The position numbers and the translations under genes are program-made. The notes beneath the pieces are model-generated. The model was given only the letters and a program-made list of their open reading frames with translations. It did not search any database and was not told where the DNA came from. Below, in pieces: positions 1-5,941 of a DNA stretch of 9,915 nt. The DNA is from CAYZJD01 sp964483455 (GTDB lineage Bacteria > Acidobacteriota > Terriglobia > Bryobacterales > Bryobacteraceae). The stretch is taken from assembly GCA_964483455.1 (NCBI GenBank), contig CAZACK010000156.1, positions 1 to 9,915 on the forward strand. The letters are read 5' to 3'. Position 1 is the first letter of the stretch. Every line of letters begins with the position of its first letter.

Positions 1-203
1 CCTAGCGACAATCTTGAGGGACAACATCGGACGGATAGATTCCGCCATGCCTAAGTAAACGCGTTCTGAACGCCCCGCTGTCGGATCGCTATAGACTACA
101 GACCGCTAGGAGCCGTGCTTTCAATGGATAGCTGCTCTCTGCTCACCCACTGCAAACCCGGAAGACCCAAACTTTACATCTACTATCCTAGTGTGTCATC
201 ACG
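1..203. other. Left flank without a supported gene
   Basis: No reading frame here resembles a known protein. The 7-base words at 1-7 (cctagcg) and 104-110 (cgctagg) are exact inverted copies, which could be chance or the worn end of an insertion sequence. The last in-frame stop before the ISAzo13 transposase is at 189-191, so that transposase begins at or just after this flank. Any promoter or terminal repeat of the element should lie here, but I could not pair it with a right end because the right end of the element is missing. Confidence 0.4.
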
Positions 204-931
204 GTGGGCATCGACCCCGATGCCCAACTTGCCCAGTACTTTGCTGGCATGTGGCCGAATCTGGACGAACACGCTGGCAGCCTGGTGGCCGCCAGCCAAG
301 CCGTGGAGCTGGGTTATGGAGGCATTTCGCGGGTCAGCCGCGCCTGCGGCCTGTCGCGCGTCACGTTGGCCAAGGGCGTTGAGGAATTGCAGGCCGCGCC
401 GCTGGCGCCGGGCCGGATTCGCCACGAGGGCGGCGGACGACACCCGTTGACGGCCAACGATCCCGGCTTGGCGCCCACCTTGGACGGCATGGTCGAGCCC
501 ACGTCGCGCGGCGGCCCGCAGTCGCCCCTGCGCTGGACCTGCAAGAGCGCCCGCACGCTGGGGGCGGAACTGACAGCCCGGCGCCACCCGGTCAGCCACA
601 CCAAAGTCACCCAACTGCTGCGGCAGGGGGGCTACAGCCTCCAGGGCAACCGCAAGACCGAGGAGGGGGACGATCATCCGGATCGCGACGCGCAGTTCCG
701 GCATATCAACCGCGCCGTCAAACACGCTTTGCGGGCGGCGAGCCGGTCATTTCCGTGGACACGAAGAAGAAGGAATTGATCGGCAATTACCAGAACCAGG
801 GCCGCCACGGGCGCAAAACGGGGACGGCGGACATGGTCCTCGGCCATGATTTTCCCGGTCCCGAGGTGCCCCGCGCCTATCCTTACGGGTCAGGTTGGAG
901 CAGTGGGTGCAGGGAGCATTCTTTTCCCTAG
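204..931 (+). pseudogene. ISAzo13-family transposase, frameshifted and 3'-truncated
   Basis: This is the N-terminal part of an ISAzo13-type transposase (often annotated 'Rhodopirellula transposase DDE domain'). The frame from GTG 204 gives an N-terminal helix-turn-helix region (GYGGISRVSRACGLSR) and then the family block LRWTCKSARTLGAEL, HPVSHTKVTQLLR, GYSLQGNRKTEEGDDHPDRD, ending at AVKHAL. At about 728-731 the homology jumps to another frame (codons in phase with 731), which reads GEPVISVDTKKKELIGNYQN, including the first catalytic aspartate, then HDFPGPEVPRAYPYG, and stops at 929-931. Resemblance ends at about 889. Intact members continue well beyond this point with the rest of the DDE domain, so more than a third of the protein is gone. 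It cannot encode an active enzyme. The next mobile remnant starts about 100 bases downstream, suggesting nested insertion or deletion. Family assignment is confident; the exact upstream start is not. Confidence 0.85.
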
Positions 932-966
932 GTCTCTGACCGCCTGAAAAGGTATCTCTAAAACAC

Positions 967-995
967 TTTTAATCAGAAATGTTTTCGCCTATACT
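967..995 (+). promoter_or_regulatory. Possible promoter of the IS630-type ORF
   Basis: TATACT at 990-995 is a good -10 match, and ttttaa at 967-972 lies 17 bases upstream as a weak -35. It is in a locally AT-rich patch that contrasts with the GC-rich surroundings. The ATG at 1001 is only five bases after the -10, and there is no Shine-Dalgarno sequence, so a transcript from here would be nearly or fully leaderless. The patch may simply be the left end of the insertion sequence. Confidence 0.22.
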
Positions 996-1000
996 GAGTC

Positions 1001-2266
1001 ATGCGGGCTTATCGTCGTCTGTGCGTCCGTGTGCCCAAGCGCCACCGAGACAAGCTGGACGGGGTTCTCAGCGGCGGCGTTCAGCCGGTGCGTGTCGTCC
1101 TCAGTGCCCTGGCCATCTACCAGTTGCACCAGGGCAAGAAGGTCTCCGAGGTGGCCGTCAATCTGCGACTCAACCCAAAGACGGTCCGTGAGATTGGTTG
1201 GCGGTATCTAGACGGCGGCTTGGATCTGGCGCTGTACGACAGGCAGCGGCCCGGTCCGGCACCGTTGTTAGATGACAGCCAACGCCAACGGATCATCGCC
1301 TTGGTCTGCGCCGATCCCCCGGCGGGCTATGCGCGCTGGACGGTTCGGCTGCTGGCCGAGGAAGCGGTCAAACGCAAGCTGGTTCCCCAGGCAGGACGAG
1401 AAACCATCCGGATCTTGTTGCAGGAACACGACCTTCAGCCCTGGCGGGAAAAAAGGTGGTGTATCGCCGAACTCGACGACGAGTACATCGAGCGAATGGA
1501 AGATGTGCTGGAGGTCTATGAAAGGACGCTGTCCGCCGACGAACCGGTCGTCTGCGCGGATGAGAAGCCAGTCACTCTTCATGAGGATGTCCGGGACCCG
1601 ATTCCGATGAAGCCGGGCAGCGTGGCCAGGCGAGACAACGAGTATGAACGTCGTGGGACTGCCAATACGTTCTGTGCCATCGAACCGAAGGCGGGACAAC
1701 ACTTTACGAAGGTAACCCCGAACCGCTCGTCGCCGGAATTTGCAAACTTTCTCCAGTCCATCGCGAACCACTATCCGGAAGCGCAGACCATCCATCTGGT
1801 CATGGACAACCTGAGTTCGCACACGCGGAAAGCAGTGGTGGACCGGTTCGGCGAGGAGGCCGGTCAAGCACTGTGGGATCGATTCACCGTTCACTACACG
1901 CCGGTGCATGGCAGTTGGCTGAACCAAGCGGAACTCGAGGTCGGCTGTTTTCAAAGCAATGCCCGGGTCGAACGCGGCCAAGCTGTAGGGCTGTCCGTCC
2001 CGGAGTTGTCAAGCGCCGTCGGGTTATCCACTTCGTATTTCTCTTTGCTTTTCCGTCGCCAGACGGGAGTGAGCCCGGGCAAGTACTTGAGGGAATGGAG
2101 AATTCAGCGGGTCGCGGAGCTGCTGAGGACGTCAGACGTGAGCCTCAGCAAGATTCTGACGAGTGTGGGCGTTGCGGACAGGAGCCATTTTCTCCGCCAG
2201 TTCAAGCTAACTTATGGGATTACGCCCATCCGCTATCGAGGGCGTGCCCGCGGCCGACCGGGCTAA
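1001..2266 (+). CDS. IS630-family transposase fused to an AraC-type DNA-binding domain (chimeric ORF)
   Basis: Residues 1-316 of this 421-residue frame are an IS630-family transposase. An N-terminal helix-turn-helix region (about 30-75) with a LRLNPKTVREI recognition helix is followed by a linker and the DDE domain: Asp187 in VCADEKP, Asp269 in LVMDNLSSH and Glu311 in SWLNQAELE, so the whole catalytic triad is present. The usual continuation, LFSKQC.GR, is visible only in the other frame (codons from 1948), which shows that one base was lost at about 1946. Residues 317-327 are therefore scrambled. From about residue 329 the frame is a clear AraC-family C-terminal domain with two helix-turn-helix units (VPELSSAVGLSTSYFSLLF and SLSKILTSVGVADRSHFLRQ) ending in GITPIRYR. 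Normal IS630 proteins carry no such tail. It could be accidental joining of two decayed genes or a real chimeric protein. There is no Shine-Dalgarno before the ATG. I lean towards debris, but the frame is open throughout. Confidence 0.75.
   Translation: MRAYRRLCVRVPKRHRDKLDGVLSGGVQPVRVVLSALAIYQLHQGKKVSEVAVNLRLNPKTVREIGWRYLDGGLDLALYDRQRPGPAPLLDDSQRQRIIALVCADPPAGYARWTVRLLAEEAVKRKLVPQAGRETIRILLQEHDLQPWREKRWCIAELDDEYIERMEDVLEVYERTLSADEPVVCADEKPVTLHEDVRDPIPMKPGSVARRDNEYERRGTANTFCAIEPKAGQHFTKVTPNRSSPEFANFLQSIANHYPEAQTIHLVMDNLSSHTRKAVVDRFGEEAGQALWDRFTVHYTPVHGSWLNQAELEVGCFQSNARVERGQAVGLSVPELSSAVGLSTSYFSLLFRRQTGVSPGKYLREWRIQRVAELLRTSDVSLSKILTSVGVADRSHFLRQFKLTYGITPIRYRGRARGRPG
1985..2266 (+). pseudogene. 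AraC-family regulator fragment (C-terminal HTH domain only)
   Basis: This stretch encodes about 90 residues of an AraC/XylS DNA-binding domain, complete from the first helix-turn-helix through the signature around FRRQTGVSPGKYLREWR to the terminal YGITPIRYR. The N-terminal ligand-binding or dimerisation half that most AraC proteins have is absent; its place is taken by the IS630 transposase. It is in frame with that transposase only because of the base lost near 1946. No ATG with a ribosome binding site is visible at the junction, so independent translation is unlikely. Confidence 0.6.
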
Positions 2267-2323
2267 AGGTCCCCGGGGTGTGCGCCGCCAGGATGTAAGT
2301 TGACGTCGCAGCGCCTCGTCAGA

Positions 2324-2506
2324 TTAGCGATGCAGCTCACGCTGCTTGTCCAGCCTGACCACGAACTCCAGCAGCGCGATCGAGTCCAGGCCGGCGACTT
2401 CGTCGAGCCTCTCGGTGAACCGCAAGGCCTCCCAGCTCAAGCCCGGCGAAACGGACTCGATGAAAACCCACTTGATTCGCTCCGCTAGCTCGTTTCTATC
2501 CGTCAC
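2324..2506 (-). CDS. Acyl-carrier-protein-like protein, C-terminally truncated
   Basis: The 60-residue product resembles the first two thirds of an acyl carrier protein. It has an N-terminal helix, an acidic loop, and the phosphopantetheine attachment motif GLDSIALLEF with the modifiable serine at about residue 42, followed by helix II (VVRLDKQ). Normal carrier proteins have about 80 residues; helices III and IV are missing here, and after RLDKQ the sequence has no family character. I chose GTG 2506 because its gtg overlaps the tga stop of the upstream acyltransferase gene (GTGA), a usual sign of coupled translation; a GTG at 2527 in the same frame would add seven residues. The loss coincides with the transposase/AraC debris that ends at 2266, so the 3' end was probably replaced. 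The protein may be non-functional. It would have supplied acyl groups to, or accepted them for, the preceding acyltransferase. Confidence 0.6.
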   Translation of the reverse strand: MTDRNELAERIKWVFIESVSPGLSWEALRFTERLDEVAGLDSIALLEFVVRLDKQRELHR

Positions 2507-3459
2507 GACCGGGTCCACAGCTCCCACTGATCAGGATAATTCAAGACCTGCGACTCCATGATTCGAACCAGCCGCCGCAGGTTGGCTGAAAGAAACTCAC
2601 CGGCCTCGCCGCGAGGCTCCAGATGGAACGGCTCGTCGAAGCGAATCAGAAGCCGGCGGGCGTCACCCGCGCATACCATCGGGACGATGGCGCATCCGGA
2701 AAGTCGCGCGATCCGGAGGAAGCCCGCCGGGAAGGTGCTCTGCCCGCCGAGGAACGGGTACGTGGCCTTCTCGCTGGAGAATCGCCCATCCAGATAGATG
2801 TTCACCAACCCGCCTTCCCGCAGGCGCTGGAGGATCTTCAAGGTGCAGTCGGCGTCCTTGACGTTGACTTCGTCGCGGATGACGTCGTGCAGGAACCTGC
2901 TGTAGCGCGGCAGCAGGTACTTCTGCCCCAGCCGGCCCATGGTCGAGCGTCCCGGGCGCTGGTTCCGAACCGCCAGAATCGGGTACCCCATCCGCGCCAG
3001 CCGGCGCTTGGCGGCGCGGTTGGCGAAGAAGTGGCAATTGACAAGCAACACGCCCTTGCCGGATTCCAGAGCGCGCTTCAAATGGTCGAGCCCCTGAATG
3101 TCCGGCGGATTCGCCTGGCTTGTCTCGAGCACACGATCCATCACCAGATCGTCGATGACTCGAACGACGGCGTTGGAGACGAACCGGCGGGGGACGTCCT
3201 CCAGTCCGTCCGCCGCGGCGCCAAATGCCCGCGCAAGCCTCCCGCGCATTCGCCGCTTGTCCCCCCGAAGCAGCCACTGGCAGACCGGCTCAATCCACCG
3301 GCCGATGCGATAGAGCAGGGATGGGCGAAGCCACGCCGCCAGCGGCCGGAATACGTAAAGGTAAAGGAACCACAGGGCGTCCTTGCGAGATGTCAACGGC
3401 GGTTTGCGCCCGTTTGACCGGCTGGCTGTGGTCGTCCGTCCGGGAGTGGGGTGACCCAT
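2503..3459 (-). CDS. Lysophospholipid / LpxL-like acyltransferase
   Basis: This 318-residue protein belongs to the lysophospholipid acyltransferase / lipid A lauroyl-myristoyl acyltransferase superfamily, membrane-associated enzymes that move an acyl chain from acyl-ACP or acyl-CoA to a lipid acceptor. A hydrophobic, aromatic N-terminal stretch (LWFLYLYVFRPLAAWL, about 29-44) should anchor it to the inner membrane. The catalytic region reads GKGVLLVNCHFFANR (135-148) with His143, then YLDGRF (222-227), PFLGG (235-239), FPAGFLRIARLSG (243-255) and AIVP (257-260). In LpxL-type enzymes the histidine is followed by an acidic residue at +5 (HX4D/E); here that position is Arg148, resembling the HFGAN subgroup. 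The start ATG 3459 has GAGG just upstream and lies 29 bases after the ceramidase-like stop. The open frame runs further upstream to 4056, but that extension overlaps the ceramidase-like gene and has no family character. The acceptor lipid is unknown. Confidence 0.85.
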   Translation of the reverse strand: MGHPTPGRTTTASRSNGRKPPLTSRKDALWFLYLYVFRPLAAWLRPSLLYRIGRWIEPVCQWLLRGDKRRMRGRLARAFGAAADGLEDVPRRFVSNAVVRVIDDLVMDRVLETSQANPPDIQGLDHLKRALESGKGVLLVNCHFFANRAAKRRLARMGYPILAVRNQRPGRSTMGRLGQKYLLPRYSRFLHDVIRDEVNVKDADCTLKILQRLREGGLVNIYLDGRFSSEKATYPFLGGQSTFPAGFLRIARLSGCAIVPMVCAGDARRLLIRFDEPFHLEPRGEAGEFLSANLRRLVRIMESQVLNYPDQWELWTRS

Positions 3460-3488
3460 GTGCCTCGCCTGATTTTCAGGTTCAACGC

Positions 3489-4841
3489 TCACCGGACTTG
3501 CTGCATCAACTCCGAAACGCGTCGCATGTAGATCCGTTCGCTGGCCGGGTCGAGGTGAGTGACTGCCACTTCGTAGCCGCCCTCCGCGTACGCCCTCTGC
3601 TCGGGAAAGTAGCCGATGTAACCGTTGGTGAAGCCCATCAGGTGAGTGAAGGGCGCGGGCGCGGCGCTCTTGACCGCCTTGCCGATTCCACTGAACATCT
3701 CGCCGGGAAAGGTGACCCACATAAGGTCGCCAATCCGAACCACCGTCGTCGGAACCGCGACGGCGGTGTTCCGGAAATCGTCGAACAGCTCGCGGTACGC
3801 GCGAGGCAGCAGGATCTCGTCGCGCACCACCCGGATCCGGGCGCCGGAGACAGGCTCGGGCGCAAGCGACCGATAGACCCGGGCCACCTCCCGTCCGATC
3901 TCCTCGCCGAGCGCCCACGTGGTTTGGATGTTGTCCTCGCTCCCATCGAGCCCGCCGACAACACGGGGGTTGATGTCCCCGGACGCTCCCTGTAGAAAGA
4001 TAGAGCCCAGCCCCGGAAATTGCTTCTCGACATGCTCCTGCATCCGGCCCATCCATTCGCCCGAGACCTTGCTGTTCCGTCCGCCGAGCGACGTGCCGTG
4101 ACAGGCGTAGTGGATCATGACGGCGACCGGCTTTCCTGTGTCGCTGTCGACGCGGACCAACTGGACGGACTCGTCAATCGGCCCCGACGGATTGGCTCCG
4201 AGCCGCATCACGCCGGCGAACTCCCGGATCTGCGCGGGCCGGTCCGTCTTGAACTTGCCGAAGGACTGGCTGCGCGCGTTCTCATCGAACGTCAGCGCGG
4301 AGACGGAATCTTGCCGGCGGATCTGCCTCCGATTGACCCCAATTCGCGACACCCCGGCGCCGGCGGCGATCCGGACTGGCTGGAGACCGCGGGCCGCTTC
4401 GGCCGACGCGGCGAGCAATCCTTTTTCGAACTGCCGGTCCCACTCGGTCTCCAGCCTGGCGGTCGGCGAGGGAGCGGCATGGTTGTGGACATCGCCGAGG
4501 AGCACGTTCGCGGCCGGCAGCCCGGCGGCCCTGCCGATTCGCTCGCGCCACACATCCGGTTCTCGAACGTCGATCACGTCGGCTTCGACGAAGGCCACCC
4601 GGGTCTGGCCGTCGTCGAAAATCAGCACCCGCGCGTACAGCCTGTCGTTGCCATGGATGCCGTCCGACGGCGCGGCTCGCAGGTCGTAACCCGCCAGGTA
4701 GACCGGCATGGTGGGGGTGATGTCGGCCTTGGCATATCCTGCCCGAAGCGTCTGGGCGTGGCATGCGGAGGCGCCCACCCCGGACGTGAGAAGGCTGAGG
4801 AACAGAGTGGCAGCACTATCCCGAACGTCCAGTCTCCACAT
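3489..4841 (-). CDS. Secreted neutral/alkaline ceramidase-like amidohydrolase
   Basis: The product matches the N-terminal catalytic domain of neutral/alkaline non-lysosomal ceramidases, zinc enzymes that hydrolyse N-acyl bonds of ceramides. I chose ATG 4841 because GAGGAGGT lies five bases upstream; an in-frame ATG at 4871 has no such site. The 450-residue protein begins with a signal peptide (hydrophobic core about 10-24, likely cleavage after CHA at 29). Family landmarks follow in order: AGYAKADITPTMPVYLAGY, GDVHNHAAPSP (His119, His121; HTHSGPGG in the family), IHYACHGTSLGG (His248), FLQGASGDINPR, FPGEMFSG (Glu381) and GFTNGYIGYFPEQRAYAEGG (Tyr408). These fit the two His, Glu and Tyr zinc ligands known for the Pseudomonas enzyme. 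The separate C-terminal domain of that enzyme is absent, as in many similar environmental proteins, so the real substrate may be another N-acyl lipid or amide. It is the first gene of the minus-strand operon. Confidence 0.87.
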   Translation of the reverse strand: MWRLDVRDSAATLFLSLLTSGVGASACHAQTLRAGYAKADITPTMPVYLAGYDLRAAPSDGIHGNDRLYARVLIFDDGQTRVAFVEADVIDVREPDVWRERIGRAAGLPAANVLLGDVHNHAAPSPTARLETEWDRQFEKGLLAASAEAARGLQPVRIAAGAGVSRIGVNRRQIRRQDSVSALTFDENARSQSFGKFKTDRPAQIREFAGVMRLGANPSGPIDESVQLVRVDSDTGKPVAVMIHYACHGTSLGGRNSKVSGEWMGRMQEHVEKQFPGLGSIFLQGASGDINPRVVGGLDGSEDNIQTTWALGEEIGREVARVYRSLAPEPVSGARIRVVRDEILLPRAYRELFDDFRNTAVAVPTTVVRIGDLMWVTFPGEMFSGIGKAVKSAAPAPFTHLMGFTNGYIGYFPEQRAYAEGGYEVAVTHLDPASERIYMRRVSELMQQVR

Positions 4842-5015
4842 GAACCACCTCCTCGCGGCGAAGGATAGCATATCCGCCGCCGCGTGGAGTGCGCGATCCG
4901 GTCAAAACGGCGAGAATTTGTCGTGCCGCCGCCCGTGAAACTCGACTAACTTGCTGAAAACGCGCAGCCGACGTTTCGGCTGCCCGCGTGCACTCCTCCC
5001 GCCGGAGCCGCAAAG
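4842..5015. promoter_or_regulatory. Divergent intergenic region with a hairpin
   Basis: This gap separates the minus-strand lipid operon from the plus-strand gene at 5016 and must hold both promoters; I see no strong -35/-10 pair. It contains a perfect 8-base stem with loop CGTT (GCAGCCGA 4964-4971, TCGGCTGC 4976-4983). Read on the minus strand the stem is followed after GCG by TTTTC, so it could act as a weak terminator or attenuator in the leader of the ceramidase-like gene. Read on the plus strand there is no T run. The strong Shine-Dalgarno of the ceramidase-like gene is at 4854-4847. Confidence 0.4.
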
Positions 5016-5330
5016 ATGAACATAAGCCAGATTGGAACACCCCGCCTCAATCCGATCGAGGTCGGCGAACTCCAGATTGACCGCCGCATTGACCGGATCG
5101 AAAAGCGAATCGAACTGGGCATCGCCAAAGGCGACTTGAGCGAAGAGGAAAGCACCCGGTTGCTGGAATCGCTAGAGGCGATCAAGGAGACGTATGCTCT
5201 GGCCAAAGAGCAACACAACGGCAAGTTGACGCCGGCCGACCGCCGCGAGATCAACCGATCGCTCCACGAACTGAGCAGGCAGGTCTTCGGCGCCCGCCAC
5301 CTCGAGCCGGAGCCGCTGCCGATCGACTGA
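5016..5330 (+). CDS. Small charged helical protein, function unknown
   Basis: The 104-residue product is not one I can name. It is highly charged, has no cysteine, no signal peptide and no membrane segment, and should be largely alpha-helical and cytoplasmic. Two similar helix-loop-helix halves are visible: RIELGIAKGDLSEEESTRL (about 31-49) and AKEQHNGKLTPADRREINR (about 63-81). Each has a G-D/K-L-[ST]-x-x-[ED/D] turn between helices, a pattern also seen in small bacterial proteins with repeated 'DGxLTxxE' turns and loosely like degenerate EF-hands; the acidic residues for calcium binding are not all there. The start ATG is supported by GGAG at 5004-5007 with an 8-base spacer. It stands alone: the lipid operon points away and 611 bases separate it from fhs. 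Confidence 0.75.
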   Translation: MNISQIGTPRLNPIEVGELQIDRRIDRIEKRIELGIAKGDLSEEESTRLLESLEAIKETYALAKEQHNGKLTPADRREINRSLHELSRQVFGARHLEPEPLPID

Positions 5331-5391
5331 GGGCAACGCAACCTCGGGCGTCAGTATCCTTGCAAATCTTCCACGTTGTTTCCAAGCTGGT

Positions 5392-5493
5392 AGCCGGGTG
5401 ATTGTCTATCCCGGCAAGGAACGCTACTGGATTGAATCAACCACGGAGGTGATGCCCTTGGCCGAGATGATCCGGAGCGAGTTCGAAACATGA
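5392..5493 (+). pseudogene. Possible C-terminal remnant of a lost gene
   Basis: The frame ending at tga 5491-5493 encodes a well-formed protein tail (VIVYPGKERYWIESTTEVMP then LAEMIRSEFET). The pattern of a beta strand, a charged turn and a closing LP-L helix is reminiscent of the end of DUF4143 AAA ATPases, although I am not sure. No start codon with a ribosome binding site and no upstream homologous sequence are present. It may also be a chance frame. Confidence 0.2.
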
Positions 5494-5694
5494 GCTCACG
5501 GCTTCGACCCGATTCTTTGTCATGGGCGATGCGGTCCGAAAGTGGTTGGGAGACGGCGGCCTCTCTCAACCAGGCTGGCAACGATCCGGGAGGCGTCAAC
5601 GGAGAAACCGGAGAACCGCGCCGAAACGCAAATACCCGCGGATGTTTGGGATAGGGGTGCGACTCCGGACACCGAGGCCGTCCCCTTCGTGCGG

Positions 5695-5714
5695 GGTGGT
5701 CGCGCCAGACCACC
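5695..5714. repeat. Perfect 7-base inverted repeat
   Basis: GGTGGTC (5695-5701) and GACCACC (5708-5714) flank the six-base loop GCGCCA. A competing pairing, CCCC 5682-5685 with GGGG 5693-5696, overlaps its left arm. There is no T run after it on either strand, so an intrinsic terminator is unlikely. It may mark an old insertion end or be chance. Confidence 0.4.
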
Positions 5715-5889
5715 TCGTCCATGGCTACGTTCCTCGGGGATCCTTGCGCGACAAGAATCGCGGCAATAACCAACCAGGGAGCGGGCCTGCCGAGCATGTG
5801 AAGCCATGCCGCAGCCGTCTTGCAGCGAATTGGGCTCTGAATTGCTTCATGAATATCTCCCCGGTGTATCGTGGTACTGAGGCAGCAGC

Positions 5890-5906
5890 GACCGGATCTT
5901 CCGGTC
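5890..5906. promoter_or_regulatory. Hairpin upstream of fhs
   Basis: GACCGGA (5890-5896), loop TCT, TCCGGTC (5900-5906) is a perfect 7-base stem ending 35 bases before the fhs ATG. It could be an operator or an mRNA leader structure for the C1 operon. It is not followed by a T run, so it is not a typical terminator, and it does not resemble the tetrahydrofolate riboswitch. Confidence 0.35.
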
Positions 5907-5941
5907 TTAAGACCCCCGACGCACCGCCTGGAGTTGGCTTC

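Larger units (their letters stand above)
5331..5941. other. Gene-poor stretch with possible coding remnants and hairpins
   Basis: About 610 bases lie between two plus-strand genes without a convincing intact gene. On the plus strand, 5392-5493 reads SRVIVYPGKERYWIESTTEV and on to a tga; it has the look of a protein C-terminus and is weakly like the tail of DUF4143-type AAA ATPases, but it has no start or body. On the minus strand, ATG 5850 has an excellent GGGGAG site (5862-5857) but gives only 41 residues; another frame shortly downstream holds a signal-peptide-like PWLVIAAILVAQG, suggesting a decayed secreted protein. Two perfect hairpins are at 5695-5714 and 5890-5906. The fhs frame is open back to 5522, but that stretch has no family resemblance. 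Confidence 0.45.

Noticed and set aside
183..725. Minus-strand frame opposite the ISAzo13 remnant
   Set aside because: The plus strand shows clear transposase homology in the same place.
2623..3417. Plus-strand open frame of 264 codons opposite the acyltransferase
   Set aside because: It is antisense to a recognised gene with conserved motifs; its composition reflects the complementary strand of GC-rich codons.
3460..4056. Upstream extension of the acyltransferase frame (517 codons in all)
   Set aside because: It overlaps the ceramidase-like gene on the same strand, has no family resemblance, and the ATG at 3459 with a GAGG site fits the family start.
5522..5941. Upstream extension of the fhs frame
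   Set aside because: It is open because of high GC, but it has no resemblance to formate-THF ligases; the family N-terminus and a good ribosome binding site begin at 5942.
5331..5941. Tetrahydrofolate or other known riboswitch before fhs
   Set aside because: The simple hairpins present do not form the conserved core of a riboswitch I recognise.
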